A stretch of DNA of 64,000 nucleotides. Source: Pseudorhizobium xiangyangii (GTDB lineage: Bacteria; Pseudomonadota; Alphaproteobacteria; Rhizobiales; Rhizobiaceae). Shown here one piece after another: positions 50,550-59,262 of this stretch. Made by a program: the position numbers and the translations under genes. The stretch is from NCBI RefSeq assembly GCF_020531965.1, contig NZ_JAJAWH010000016.1, positions 1-64,000 on the forward strand. The letters are read 5' to 3'. Within the stretch, counting starts at the first letter, position 1, and every line of letters begins with the position of its first letter. The notes under the pieces are model-generated. The model did no database searches, was not told the origin of the DNA, and worked only from the letters and a program-made list of their open reading frames with translations.

Positions 50550-50571
50550 CCGCCCATAAACGTGAACCTTG

Positions 50572-50596
50572 CTGACGGCGTCCAATGCGCCGTCAG
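50572..50596. terminator. Convergent hairpin between pyk and hydrolase
   Basis: Perfect 9-bp arms CTGACGGCG / CGCCGTCAG with 7-nt loop, overlapping the stop of the leftward hydrolase gene. No T-run on the rightward side. Confidence 0.5.
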
Positions 50597-51588
50597 TGAT
50601 GCGCGAGGCGCGCCTCCGCAGTGCGGGCGACCTCTTCAAGGTCGCGGTCGTAGCCGGCGATCTTTTCCAGCGCCGCCACAGCGACGTCGGTGACAACATA
50701 GTCTGGCTTGTGGCCAAGATTGTTGATCCAGACGAGCTCGGAACTTTCGATATCCCGTTTCAATCCCACCGAGTGGATTTCCTCCGCGACGATGGCGTCC
50801 CGGTTGCCGGTGATGATCACGGTCGGCGTCCGGATCGATCGGTAGAGGGGTGCGACGCGCTTTACATATTCATTGAGATTGGCAACATCGATCGCATTGT
50901 TGCGGAAAGCCCTCGGTCGCAAGACAAGGGCGGGTGCGCCTTCGTTGGCGTATTTTTCCGGTCGTGGATTGGGATGGAAAACGGAGTGCGTAGCCGTATC
51001 GAGCCGGGAGAGGCCGGCGGGTACGGCGATGAGGCGGCTGAACAGCCAGCCGACATAGGGAGCCTTTGCGAGGTCATAGTACCAGTCTACCCCGCCGGGC
51101 CAGGGGTGGGTCGCTGGCGCAAGAAACAATAGACCCGCCGTCTTGTCCGGGTGGTTCAGGGCGAAGCTGGCTGCGATGGCGCCGCCGAACGAATGCCCGA
51201 CGACGATGGCCCGCCCGATGTTTCGATGCTCCATCAACCGCGCGATTGCCGCCGCCTGACCGTCCGGCCAGCCATTCTCTTCGCCGCCCCGTTCGGAATA
51301 GCCATGACCGGGGCGGTCGAGGAAGAGAAGGTCGGCGCGGCCCTGCAGAGCCTTGCGGAATGCCGTCTCCTGGTCGCGAAGGTTGCCGCTTGCTCCATGG
51401 ATGAAGACGATTGGCGGGAGATCGGCATTCGGCCCGGCGGGTACATAAAGGGAGTTCATCCGGAAGCCGCCGATATCGATCAGCTCGCCGTGATTGGGGA
51501 AGGCGTTCTCAATGGCGCGGGCCTTCCAGGCGGAGAACCCGAAGGCTGCCGCAAGCAGACCGGCAATGACGATCGGAAGGGCGGCCAT
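50593..51588 (-). CDS. Alpha/beta-hydrolase with N-terminal membrane helix
   Basis: 331 aa. Helix at about 4-20, oxyanion region FIHGASGN, FLDRPGHGYSERGG, nucleophile Ser133 in VGHSFGGA, catalytic Asp in TGNRDAIV and His in NLGHKPD. Resembles epoxide-hydrolase/haloperoxidase-like hydrolases. ATG 51588 lies 14 nt past the stop of the TPR gene; no good Shine-Dalgarno. Substrate unknown. Probably in one operon with the TPR gene. Confidence 0.85.
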   Translation of the reverse strand: MAALPIVIAGLLAAAFGFSAWKARAIENAFPNHGELIDIGGFRMNSLYVPAGPNADLPPIVFIHGASGNLRDQETAFRKALQGRADLLFLDRPGHGYSERGGEENGWPDGQAAAIARLMEHRNIGRAIVVGHSFGGAIAASFALNHPDKTAGLLFLAPATHPWPGGVDWYYDLAKAPYVGWLFSRLIAVPAGLSRLDTATHSVFHPNPRPEKYANEGAPALVLRPRAFRNNAIDVANLNEYVKRVAPLYRSIRTPTVIITGNRDAIVAEEIHSVGLKRDIESSELVWINNLGHKPDYVVTDVAVAALEKIAGYDRDLEEVARTAEARLAHH

Positions 51589-51602
51589 GATGGGGAGGGC
51601 AA

Positions 51603-52205
51603 TCAGGTGCGGCTGCCGGCCAGTTTCTCGGAAAGCTTGGTGGCCGCCTCCTGAGCGTCGCGGTCGGCAGGATAGAGGGCCAAGTAGCGCTCCCACGCCT
51701 TCAGGGCCAGTTCATCCTGTCCAGCCTCGGTAAGAATGCCCGCCATTCCCGACAGTGCGCCGAAATGGCGTGGGTCGCGGATCAGTACCTGGTTGATATC
51801 GGCCATCGACTTGCGCTGGTCGCCCATGGCGTAGTGCAACCCGGCCCGGCGGTTCCATGCCTCCGCATAGTCCGGCTTCAGCACGGTCACCTGATCAAGG
51901 AAATCCAGGGCCGCAGCGTTTCGCTTCTCGCCTATGGCCGTCGTTGCCCATTGCATGAGGAGATTGGCGGTGGCGCTGCCGGAATCGTCCCATTCGGCCA
52001 TGATCTGGCTGGCGATGCCGCGTGCCTTCTCCGGGTTCCGCTCGCGCTTCAGCGCATGGAACAGCGGCTCCAGCGGGTCTGTCTCCTCGAGAGGAGTGGC
52101 CGTCTGGATAGGTGCGGCTACGGGAGGTTCCGGCGCTTGTGCAAAAGCTGGGGAACCGGCAAACGAAGCCGCGAGAATCAGAATGGTGAAACGAAAATGG
52201 CGCAT
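51603..52205 (-). CDS. Exported tetratricopeptide-repeat protein
   Basis: 200 aa. Signal peptide (about 1-22, ending AFA), then at least three TPR-like helix pairs (about 85-190: YAEAWNRRAGLHYAMGD, HFGALSGMAGILTEAGQDELALKAWERYLALYP). Periplasmic interaction protein of unknown partner. The start codon at 52205 is inside the right arm (minus-strand sense) of a 15-bp palindrome, which may limit translation or end transcription from rpmJ. Confidence 0.85.
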   Translation of the reverse strand: MRHFRFTILILAASFAGSPAFAQAPEPPVAAPIQTATPLEETDPLEPLFHALKRERNPEKARGIASQIMAEWDDSGSATANLLMQWATTAIGEKRNAAALDFLDQVTVLKPDYAEAWNRRAGLHYAMGDQRKSMADINQVLIRDPRHFGALSGMAGILTEAGQDELALKAWERYLALYPADRDAQEAATKLSEKLAGSRT

Positions 52206-52230
52206 GCGGATTATGTAATCCGCATGCGCC
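52199..52230 (-). repeat. 32-bp palindrome across the TPR gene start codon
   Basis: Perfect 15-bp arms GGCGCATGCGGATTA / TAATCCGCATGCGCC around a 2-nt centre. On the minus strand it is followed by ATTTTCGTTT, so it resembles an intrinsic terminator for rpmJ, but the arm also contains the ATG of the TPR gene. Confidence 0.85.
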
Positions 52231-52306
52231 GAAGGTCAAACCCGATAATTACGCCTGCTCGACAATGTGAACGGCAACGGCCTGGGCCGTAGCCAGACAA
52301 TGTCGA

Positions 52307-52432
52307 TCAGCCCTGGCGGGCCTTGAAGCGCGGGTTCTGCTTGTTGATGATGTAAACGCGACCCTTGCGGCGAACCAGACGGTTGTCGCGGTGGCGGGCC
52401 TTCAACGCTTTCAGCGAATTCTTGATCTTCAT
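52307..52432 (-). CDS. rpmJ: 50S ribosomal protein L36, cysteine-free type
   Basis: 41 aa: starts [20 protein letters not shown] and continues with [21 protein letters not shown]. Very basic, no Cys, so the zinc-independent form of L36. It binds 23S rRNA in the large subunit. Located between the purEK terminator and the palindrome at the TPR start. Confidence 0.93.
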   Translation of the reverse strand: MKIKNSLKALKARHRDNRLVRRKGRVYIINKQNPRFKARQG

Positions 52433-52483
52433 TGTTTTCGTCCGCAAGTTTTACGAGCGATAGGCCCGCTTGTCTCTACAATC

Positions 52484-52521
52484 AAAAGCGCGCCGCTTTT
52501 TCCCGAGAAGAAGGGCGCGCT
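52484..52521 (-). terminator. Terminator of purE-purK
   Basis: Minus strand AGCGCGCC ... GGCGCGCT stem, then TTTTGATTG, about 50 nt after the purK stop and ahead of rpmJ. Confidence 0.8.
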
Positions 52522-52569
52522 CTTAGGTTGGCGTGCAGATAACCCGAGCCTTGGCCCGTGTCAACCATT

Positions 52570-53628
52570 TCACGCTCCTAGTTCGGTTACATGCCCCATT
52601 TTCCGGCCGGGACGGGCTTCTGTTTTGCCATAGAGGTGGACAAGCACGTTCGGCTTTTCCAGCCACTGCGGCACGTCCAGGACGTCGTCGCCGATCAGGT
52701 TGGTCATGACGCAGTCCGAATGGCGCTGCGGATTACCGAGCGCAAGGCCGCCGACGGCGCGCATATGCTGCTCGAACTGGGAGATCACGCAGCCAGCCTC
52801 CGTCCAGTGGCCGGTATTGTGGACGCGTGGCGCGATTTCGTTGGCAATCAGTGCACCGTCCGGCATTACGAAGAACTCGATGCCGATGACGCCGACATAG
52901 TTCAGGGCTTCCAGCAATTTGCGGCCCGCCTCGCGTGCGGCGGCGCTGGTCGATTCGGCGATGCGGGCCGGCACGGTGGACGTGTGCAGGATGCCGTTCC
53001 TGTGGACATTCTCCGCCGGATCGTAACAGAGCACTCTGCCGTCACTGCCGCGCGCGGCGATGATCGAGATCTCACGTTCGAAGGGCACGAAGCTCTCGAG
53101 AATCAGTGGAACTCCGCCAAGCGCATCGAAGGCGCCGGCGGGGTCATCCTGTTTCGACCGAAAGACCCGCTGGCCCTTGCCGTCATAACCCAGCCGGCAT
53201 GTCTTCAGAACGCCGCGACCATCGAAGTCGGCCAGTGCCTTCTCCAGGTCTTCCTGGCTGTCGACCACACGGAAATCGGCGGTTTCGATGCCGCAGGCGT
53301 TGAGGAATCGCTTTTCCGCCAGTCGGTCCTGGGCGACTTCGAGCGCCTTCGGTGGCGGGAAGACCGGCACGGTGCTCTGCAATCTCTGCGCCGCCGTCAC
53401 GGGCACGTTTTCGAACTCGTATGTGACGACCTGGCAGGCACGGGCAAGTGCGTCCAGCGCTTCGGGATCGTCATAGGGGGCTACGATCTGTTCGCTGGCG
53501 ACCTGTGCGGCCGGGCAATCGGATTGCGGCTCGAGAATGATGGTGCGGAAATTCAGGCGGGCGGCGGCCATGGCCAGCATGCGGCCGAGTTGTCCGCCGC
53601 CGATGATGCCGATCGTGGTTACCGTCAT
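52570..53628 (-). CDS. purK: N5-carboxyaminoimidazole ribonucleotide synthase
   Basis: 352 aa ATP-grasp enzyme of de novo purine synthesis: AIR + bicarbonate + ATP to N5-CAIR. GIIGGGQLGRMLAMAA at the N-terminus, GGVPLILESFVPFEREISIIA, NEIAPRVHNTGHWT. The ATG overlaps the purE TGA by one base (TGATG), so translation is coupled. Confidence 0.96.
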   Translation of the reverse strand: MTVTTIGIIGGGQLGRMLAMAAARLNFRTIILEPQSDCPAAQVASEQIVAPYDDPEALDALARACQVVTYEFENVPVTAAQRLQSTVPVFPPPKALEVAQDRLAEKRFLNACGIETADFRVVDSQEDLEKALADFDGRGVLKTCRLGYDGKGQRVFRSKQDDPAGAFDALGGVPLILESFVPFEREISIIAARGSDGRVLCYDPAENVHRNGILHTSTVPARIAESTSAAAREAGRKLLEALNYVGVIGIEFFVMPDGALIANEIAPRVHNTGHWTEAGCVISQFEQHMRAVGGLALGNPQRHSDCVMTNLIGDDVLDVPQWLEKPNVLVHLYGKTEARPGRKMGHVTELGA

Positions 53629-54125
53629 CAGCCTTCGTCCATCGGATATTCTGCAACGGAGGCGCTCTGCTCGGCGCGCCATTCGTCGAGGCGGTCGGCG
53701 AGGTCCTCATCGCCGAGCGCGAGCACGGCTGCAGCAAGCAGGGCCGCGTTGACAGCGCCGGCCTTGCCGATGGCGAGTGTGCCGACGGGAATGCCGGCCG
53801 GCATCTGGACGATGGAGAGGAGGCTGTCCTGGCCAGACAGAGCCCTGGACTGGACCGGAACGCCGAAAACGGGCAGCGGGGTCATGGAGGCGGTCATGCC
53901 GGGAAGATGCGCAGCGCCGCCGGCGCCGGCAATGATGACCTTGAAGCCCTCGTCGCGTGCGCCCTTGGCAAAGCTCACGAGCCGGTCGGGCGTGCGGTGC
54001 GCGGATATGATTCTCGCCTCATAATCGACGTCCAGCGCGTCGAGCGTATCGGCGGCATTCTTCATGGTCTCCCAGTCGGACTGGCTTCCCATGATGATGG
54101 CGACTTCAGGTCTCTCGGAGGACAT
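53628..54125 (-). CDS. purE: N5-carboxyaminoimidazole ribonucleotide mutase
   Basis: 165 aa class I PurE: converts N5-CAIR to [66 protein letters not shown] 54125 is preferred: GAGGAG lies 9 nt upstream, while ATG 54134 directly abuts that site. The DUF465 gene ends 13 nt upstream, so it likely shares the transcript. Confidence 0.95.
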   Translation of the reverse strand: MSSERPEVAIIMGSQSDWETMKNAADTLDALDVDYEARIISAHRTPDRLVSFAKGARDEGFKVIIAGAGGAAHLPGMTASMTPLPVFGVPVQSRALSGQDSLLSIVQMPAGIPVGTLAIGKAGAVNAALLAAAVLALGDEDLADRLDEWRAEQSASVAEYPMDEG

Positions 54126-54138
54126 TCGGCCCATCTCC

Positions 54139-54342
54139 TCAGGCGATGATGTCAGGAAGGATCTGGTCTTCCAACTGGGTTATCTTGTCCTTGATGGCCA
54201 GCTTCTTTTTCTTCATGCGCTGGATGCGAAGTGCCTCGCAGCCGACGTTGGTCATGGCGTTGATCGCTGCATCGTAGTCCTCGTGCTCCTGACGAAGTCT
54301 CGCAAGTGCCAGCCGAACGTCCGCCTCGTCCTGGTCCGCCAT
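54139..54342 (-). CDS. DUF465 (YdcH-like) small protein
   Basis: 67 aa, mostly charged helix: [43 protein letters not shown]. The KxxKLxxKDxI pattern is the DUF465 core. GGGGA precedes ATG 54342 by about 9 nt; longer in-frame starts are unlikely. First gene before purE-purK. Function unknown. Confidence 0.85.
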   Translation of the reverse strand: MADQDEADVRLALARLRQEHEDYDAAINAMTNVGCEALRIQRMKKKKLAIKDKITQLEDQILPDIIA

Positions 54343-54569
54343 GATCACTGTCCCCATTCCAATAAAGTCTGCCGATCCTCGGCAAGGTGCGCAAGCTCCT
54401 ACCATCAAAAGGCATTGACTGGAAGTTACGCCGGGACACGTTTTTGCCGCAGTGAGACCATGATTTGACCTTCGACAAACGTCTTGGATCGTGTCACAAT
54501 TCCTTTGTAAACCTGAAGCTCACGGCTAAAGGATGGCCTGAGCAGGTTGCCTAAGGAGGACATGCCGCA

Positions 54570-54746
54570 ATGACCATTCAGGCTCATATTGCATCGCTTG
54601 AGAAGAAGCACGGCGCTCTCGAAGAAGAATTACAGAGCGTTCTCGCCTCTCCCTCTACCGACGATCGCAAGATCGCCGACATCAAGCGCCGCAAGCTGCG
54701 TCTCAAGGACGAGCTGCAACGTCTGAAGGCGTCGACACGCCACTAA
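54570..54746 (+). CDS. DUF465 small protein, second copy
   Basis: 58 aa: MTIQAHIASLEKKHGALEEE, then RKIADIKRRKLRLKDELQRL. Same helical core RKLRLKDEL as the neighbouring leftward DUF465 protein; the two genes are divergent, 227 nt apart. AAGGAGGA ribosome site 9 nt upstream of the ATG. Common, abundant in rhizobia, without known function. Confidence 0.88.
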   Translation: MTIQAHIASLEKKHGALEEELQSVLASPSTDDRKIADIKRRKLRLKDELQRLKASTRH

Positions 54747-54850
54747 AGGCTAAGGAGAAGTCCCGCCGCGGCCCATAAGGAACCTCAAAGGGCGTCACAA
54801 GCGGCAATCTGACAATCCACCCAAGCAGAGTCTGGTCGTGTCCTGAAGGT

Positions 54851-55111
54851 TCACGACCAGAACTGGTCCAGCCAAAGGTTCATCCTGTTGAAGCCCCTGG
54901 TGTTGACGGAATAGATCCTGTGCGTGCCCGACACGCTTACCGTCACGAGATTGCAATCCAGCAGAGCCTTGAGATGTTGCGAAACGGCCGGCCGGCTGAT
55001 CGGCAGGCCCTGCGCAAGCTCGTTTACGGTTTTCGGAGCGCGACGAAGCTCCTCCAGCAGGTGCCGCCGGTTCGGATCAGCGATCGCAGCGAAGGGATCG
55101 GTGTTCGTCAT
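54851..55111 (-). CDS. ArsR-family transcriptional regulator
   Basis: 86 aa winged HTH: PNRRHLLEELRRAPKTVNELAQGLPISRPAVSQHLKALLDCNLV. It lacks the metal-binding Cys pair of ArsR/SmtB, so it is an SdpR-like or autoregulator type. 74 nt downstream of the TSUP gene on the same strand, so possibly cotranscribed. Confidence 0.9.
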   Translation of the reverse strand: MTNTDPFAAIADPNRRHLLEELRRAPKTVNELAQGLPISRPAVSQHLKALLDCNLVTVSVSGTHRIYSVNTRGFNRMNLWLDQFWS

Positions 55112-55185
55112 GGCGGTGAGATTAAGTCAACGATGGCCGGCTGGCAATCCGATTTGTGCGTCGCAGCAATGTTGGCCGCACCAGA

Positions 55186-55947
55186 TCAGACGAGAGAATC
55201 CCATAGCAGCTTCAATCCCGTGACGAGTGCGAGCCCGTATGTCAGCGGATAAAACACGTCTGTCTTCAAGCGGCGTATGATCCATGCGCCCATCATGGTC
55301 GCGACCAGCGCCACGGGAAACAGCGTGGCCGAGGCTACCAGGTTCTCCGTGTCGAGCGCCCCTAGGGCAAAATATGGAATCACCTTGGTCGCGTTGACCA
55401 GTGCGAAGAAGCGGACGCTCGCCCCGGTATAGGCCTTGGGATCGAGTTTCATGGGCAGAACGTAGATCTGGAAAGGCGGCCCGCCGGCATGGGCGACGAA
55501 GCTGGCATAGCCGGAAAGCATGCCCCAGAATGTGGCGGGTCCGGTGCGGTGCGGCAACGGCGACTGGTTGCCGGCCGCGTGCGGCCCATAGACCTGATAG
55601 AAGTAGCGCAAGGCGAAAAGCACCGTCGAAACGGCAATGACGAACTTCAGGGCATCGGGCGAAACATAAGCGGATGTCGCCCAGCCGAGGGCGATGCCCA
55701 CGATGCCGCCCGGAAGGATCATCAGCAGCGTGCGCCGGTCGTTGTAGTTCCGCCACGCCCAGAGCGCGACGATGTCCATGACGATCAGGATAGGCAGGAA
55801 TATTGCCGCCGCCCGCAAGGGATCGACGACCAGCGCCATCAATGGCACGCCCATGAGGGCAAAAGCGCCCCCGAAACCGCCTTTCGAAAGGCCGACGAGG
55901 AGGACCGCGGGGACTGCCGCAGCGAAAAAGGCAAAGTCGAGATTCAT
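55186..55947 (-). CDS. TSUP/TauE-family sulfite/sulfonate exporter-like membrane protein
   Basis: 253 aa with about seven to eight helices. Opens LVGLSKGGFGGAFALMGVPLMAL, the first TSUP repeat motif; the second repeat reads FVAHAGGPPFQIY. Inner membrane. Substrate unknown, sulfite or organosulfonates by family. Start MNLDF at 55947; no good Shine-Dalgarno. Probably cotranscribed with the ArsR gene. Confidence 0.88.
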   Translation of the reverse strand: MNLDFAFFAAAVPAVLLVGLSKGGFGGAFALMGVPLMALVVDPLRAAAIFLPILIVMDIVALWAWRNYNDRRTLLMILPGGIVGIALGWATSAYVSPDALKFVIAVSTVLFALRYFYQVYGPHAAGNQSPLPHRTGPATFWGMLSGYASFVAHAGGPPFQIYVLPMKLDPKAYTGASVRFFALVNATKVIPYFALGALDTENLVASATLFPVALVATMMGAWIIRRLKTDVFYPLTYGLALVTGLKLLWDSLV

Positions 55948-56043
55948 GGTGGGCAGTTGATCCAACTATCGGTCCGGTCTATCGAACGGGGGGAGAAGGC
56001 GAGAACCTTACTCGTCTCACAATTTCGCTGAACAGGAAACAGC

Positions 56044-56697
56044 ATGACCATTGTCGACAACCGCTGCCGCCTCGTTTTGATCCTGCCGCAGGAGGATGAT
56101 GCGCAGACGCTCGTGCAGAAGCTCGAAGCGGCGCTCGCCGGGGGCGATGTCGCGACGGTTATCGTGCCGCAATACGGGCTTAACGACCAACAATTCCAGT
56201 CGCTTGCCGAGGAGGTCATGCCGATCATCCAGAATGCCGGCGCTGCCGCCATCGTGGCAGGCGACAGCCGCATAGCGGGCCGCGCCAAGGCGGACGGGCT
56301 TCATATGGTGGGCGCTCGTGCCGACCTGCAGGAGGCGATCGAAAAGTTCACGCCGAAGATGATCGTCGGTGCGGGCGGTATCGCAGAGCGACATACCGCA
56401 CTGGAAGTCGGGGAACTGCAGCCGGATTACATCTTCTTCGGCAAGCTCGACGGCGACATCAAGCCGGAACCGCATCCGAAGAACCTGGCGCTCGGCGAAT
56501 GGTGGGCCTCCATGGTGGAGATTCCCTGCATCGTCATGGGTGGCAACGACGTGTCGTCGGTCGCTGCCGTTGCGGAAAGCGGTGCGGAATTCGTAGCGCT
56601 GCGGGGCGCTGTTTTCGAGCATCCCGATGGACCGGGTGCCGCCGTCTCGACTGCCAACCAGATATTGGACGAAAAAGCGCCACGGTTTGGCGCTTGA
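56044..56697 (+). CDS. ThiE-like TIM-barrel protein, likely not a thiamine phosphate synthase
   Basis: 217 aa. Scores as TMP-TENI: DSRIAGRAKADGLHM retains the ThiE strand-4 pattern, and GGNDVSSVAAVAESGAEFVAL the phosphate-cap region. The QLR.K pyrophosphate motif and the GPIFPTxTK segment of true ThiE are absent (DYIFFGKLDGD stands there). No other thi gene is near. AGGA precedes the ATG. The TGA overlaps the ATG of the Sel1 gene (TGATG). Function unknown. Confidence 0.75.
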   Translation: MTIVDNRCRLVLILPQEDDAQTLVQKLEAALAGGDVATVIVPQYGLNDQQFQSLAEEVMPIIQNAGAAAIVAGDSRIAGRAKADGLHMVGARADLQEAIEKFTPKMIVGAGGIAERHTALEVGELQPDYIFFGKLDGDIKPEPHPKNLALGEWWASMVEIPCIVMGGNDVSSVAAVAESGAEFVALRGAVFEHPDGPGAAVSTANQILDEKAPRFGA

Positions 56698-57812
56698 TGG
56701 GCTTCATGCGGTCGAATCTTGCTTTCCCCCTGTTCGGCAGATTGATGCTGGCTACTGCGCTCGCCGGCGGGCTTTCGCCCGCGGTAGGCCAGCAGTCGCA
56801 ACGGATGATGACGCGGCCGGCCGAGGCGGATGCCCAGCCGATGAAGAAGGACCGCGTCGGAGACGCCGATGGCGAAACCGGCGAGCAGCAGAACCGCATC
56901 GTTCCCTCCGGTGGCGTCGATCTTTATGAGCGGATGGGTGCTACCCTTCCGCCTGTTCCGCCTGAAAAGCCCTATGACGGCCCGGTGGATGAAGCCTTCG
57001 GGGCCTATCAGCGCGGCCTCTATGTCACGGCCCTGGCGCAGGCATTGCCGCGCGCCGAAAAGGGCGACGCGGCTGCCCAGACGCTCGTTGCCGAGATGAT
57101 GACGAAGGGCCTCGGCATCAAGCGCGATCCCAAGGCCGCCGCCTTCTGGTATGGTCAGGCCGCGGAGCGCGGCGATCCGCCGGCGATGTTCCAGTATGCC
57201 CTTTTGCTGATGGCCGGTCGCAATGTCGAGCGCGACAAGGCCAAGGCCGACGAATACATGCGCAAGGCCGCGGAAGCGGGCAATTCCTCCGCGCAGTTCA
57301 ACTGGGCGCAAATCCTCGTATCGGACAATCCGGGCGACAAGGGACTGAAGCTGGCTCTGCCTTTTTACGAAAAGGCCGCAGGGCAGGGGCTTGCCGATGC
57401 GCAATATGCGGTCGCGCAGCTCTACGTGGCCATGAACGACCTGCCACAGGAAAAGAGAACGCGCGCGCGCGCGTGGTTGCATCGCGCCGCGCAAGCCGGC
57501 TTCGACACGGCCCAACTCGACATGGGGCTCTGGCTGGTGAACGGCGTCGGCGGTGAGCGCGACTACGACGAAGGCTTCAGCTGGGTTCGGATCGCCGCCA
57601 TGCGCGGCAACGTCGTCGCGCAGAACAAGCTGGCGCATCTCTACGTCAACGCACTCGGTACACGACCGGACCCGATTGAAGCTGCGAAGTGGTACGTCCT
57701 TTCGCGTCGCGCGGGCCTGCAGGACGTGCAGCTTGAGGACTTCTTCCTCGGTATCAACGAGGAAACGCAGAAGAAGGCCATCGAAGCCGCCAACAGGTTC
57801 AGGCGAAGCTGA
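56697..57812 (+). CDS. Exported Sel1-repeat protein
   Basis: 371 aa. Signal peptide (about 1-31, ending VGQ), a disordered stretch to about 85, then five to six Sel1-like repeats (KDPKAAAFWYGQAAERGDPPAM, KADEYMRKAAEAGNSSAQF, LALPFYEKAAGQGLADAQY, RARAWLHRAAQAGFDTAQL, EGFSWVRIAAMRGNVVAQN, EAAKWYVLSRRAG). A periplasmic scaffold. Translationally coupled to the ThiE-like gene. The stop abuts the DUF1648 gene. Confidence 0.9.
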   Translation: MGFMRSNLAFPLFGRLMLATALAGGLSPAVGQQSQRMMTRPAEADAQPMKKDRVGDADGETGEQQNRIVPSGGVDLYERMGATLPPVPPEKPYDGPVDEAFGAYQRGLYVTALAQALPRAEKGDAAAQTLVAEMMTKGLGIKRDPKAAAFWYGQAAERGDPPAMFQYALLLMAGRNVERDKAKADEYMRKAAEAGNSSAQFNWAQILVSDNPGDKGLKLALPFYEKAAGQGLADAQYAVAQLYVAMNDLPQEKRTRARAWLHRAAQAGFDTAQLDMGLWLVNGVGGERDYDEGFSWVRIAAMRGNVVAQNKLAHLYVNALGTRPDPIEAAKWYVLSRRAGLQDVQLEDFFLGINEETQKKAIEAANRFRRS

Positions 57813-58148
57813 TCAGGCTGCCATAAGCGCGTGGTGGACGATGAGGCCATGACCGAGCGCAAGTATCGCGAGCACGAACATCCACAGGACCGCGTGAAGC
57901 CTTGGTGAGGCCGAAGCCTTGGGATCAAGGCGCGGAGTGAGGGCGAAGACCAGGGTCGCGAAGACGGCCGCCGCCGGGATGATCGACAGCGCGAGGGGAG
58001 CCGATGCGTAACGGGTCGGGGTGCCTTCGAGCGTGAAATGGATCGGCAGATCGACATTCACCCCCGCAACGAGCCACGAGACTAGCGATGCGGCGATCAT
58101 GGCGGTCAGCAGGACAAGGCTTATCGTCAGCGGCAGGGTGATTTTCAT
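57813..58148 (-). CDS. DUF1648 membrane protein
   Basis: 111 aa, three helices (about 5-28, 50-72, 84-106). The loop NVDLPIHFTLEGTPTRYAS is the DUF1648 signature seen in the SdpI immunity/signal-transduction group. Convergent with the Sel1 gene with no intergenic base. Function unknown. Confidence 0.85.
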   Translation of the reverse strand: MKITLPLTISLVLLTAMIAASLVSWLVAGVNVDLPIHFTLEGTPTRYASAPLALSIIPAAAVFATLVFALTPRLDPKASASPRLHAVLWMFVLAILALGHGLIVHHALMAA

Positions 58149-58353
58149 TTTGACTTGGGCGCCTCTGGTGAGGTTGATTACCGGTACGTTTTGCAGAACG
58201 GAATGGAGCCTTGCAAGGGCTGCCTCTGGTGACTGACTTGAATTTCGCGCGGTTTTGTGGTCTTGAACCGGCCGATCACTACATTGCTCATAGAATGCGT
58301 CCCGCTGCAGACTGAATGCGGGGCAAGATCCCGCAGTTCAAGGACCCTCCCGC

Positions 58354-59154
58354 ATGGCACGTTCCGCCCTTCTCAACGTCATGGTTCAGGCTGCCCTCAA
58401 GGCCGGCAAGTCTCTCTCCCGCGATTTCGGCGAGGTGCAGAACCTGCAGGTTTCCGTGAAGGGACCGAGCGACTTCGTCTCGCAGGCCGACCTGAAGGCG
58501 GAGAAAATCGTCCGTGACGAACTTCTGAAGGCGCGCCCGACCTATGGTTTCATGGGAGAGGAAAGCGAAGAGATCCAGGGTACCGATGGTGCTCATCGCT
58601 GGATCGTCGATCCCCTCGACGGCACCACCAACTTCCTGCACGGCATTCCGCAGTTCGCCGTCTCGATCGCGCTGGAACGGAACGGAGAAATCGTCGCCGG
58701 CGTGATCTTCAACCCGGCAACCGATGAACTGTTCACCTCGGAAAAGGGAGGCGGCGCCTTCCTCAACGATCGCCGCCTGCGCGTCGCCGCGCGCCGCGTC
58801 CTGTCGGACTGCGTCATCGGCTGTGGTGCTCCCCATCTCGGCCGCGGCAATCACGGCAAGTTCCTCGTGGAGCTCCGGCATGTGATGGGTGAAGTCGCCG
58901 GTATCCGTCGTTTCGGCGCGGCGTCGCTCGATCTCGCCTATGTGGCGGCGGGCAGGCTCGATGGCTTCTGGGAGACTGAACTGTCCGCCTGGGACATGGC
59001 GGCCGGCTTGATCCTCATTCGCGAGGCAGGCGGTTTTGCCAGCGACATGAAGGGCACGACGGACATCTTCGGAAGCGGCAGCGTCATTGCCGGCAACGAA
59101 CACATCCACAAGGCGCTGCTCGATGTTGCCAACCGGCCGGTCCCAACCCGCTAA
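58354..59154 (+). CDS. suhB: Inositol-1-monophosphatase SuhB
   Basis: 266 aa IMPase. Motifs GPSDFVSQADLKAE, GEESEE, the Mg site WIVDPLDGTTNFLHGIP, and the C-terminal SAWDMAAGLILIREAGG. Removes phosphate from inositol phosphates; SuhB also helps rRNA transcription in other bacteria. The Arg-rich segment GGAFLNDRRLRVAARR lies mid-protein. No MmgR sRNA is near this copy; that sits beside hisN. Confidence 0.93.
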   Translation: MARSALLNVMVQAALKAGKSLSRDFGEVQNLQVSVKGPSDFVSQADLKAEKIVRDELLKARPTYGFMGEESEEIQGTDGAHRWIVDPLDGTTNFLHGIPQFAVSIALERNGEIVAGVIFNPATDELFTSEKGGGAFLNDRRLRVAARRVLSDCVIGCGAPHLGRGNHGKFLVELRHVMGEVAGIRRFGAASLDLAYVAAGRLDGFWETELSAWDMAAGLILIREAGGFASDMKGTTDIFGSGSVIAGNEHIHKALLDVANRPVPTR

Positions 59155-59262
59155 TAGGCGCAGACATACTGTGCACTCCTTGGCTGCACACGCTTACGCA
59201 CTTCAATTCGTCGCATTTTTCCTCTAGCCTCCGGCAAAAGTTACCGGAGGCCGAGTCAAGAC

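Noticed and set aside
58354-59154. mmgR next to suhB
   Set aside because: The motif is not upstream of this suhB; it is beside the hisN-type IMPase at 6336.
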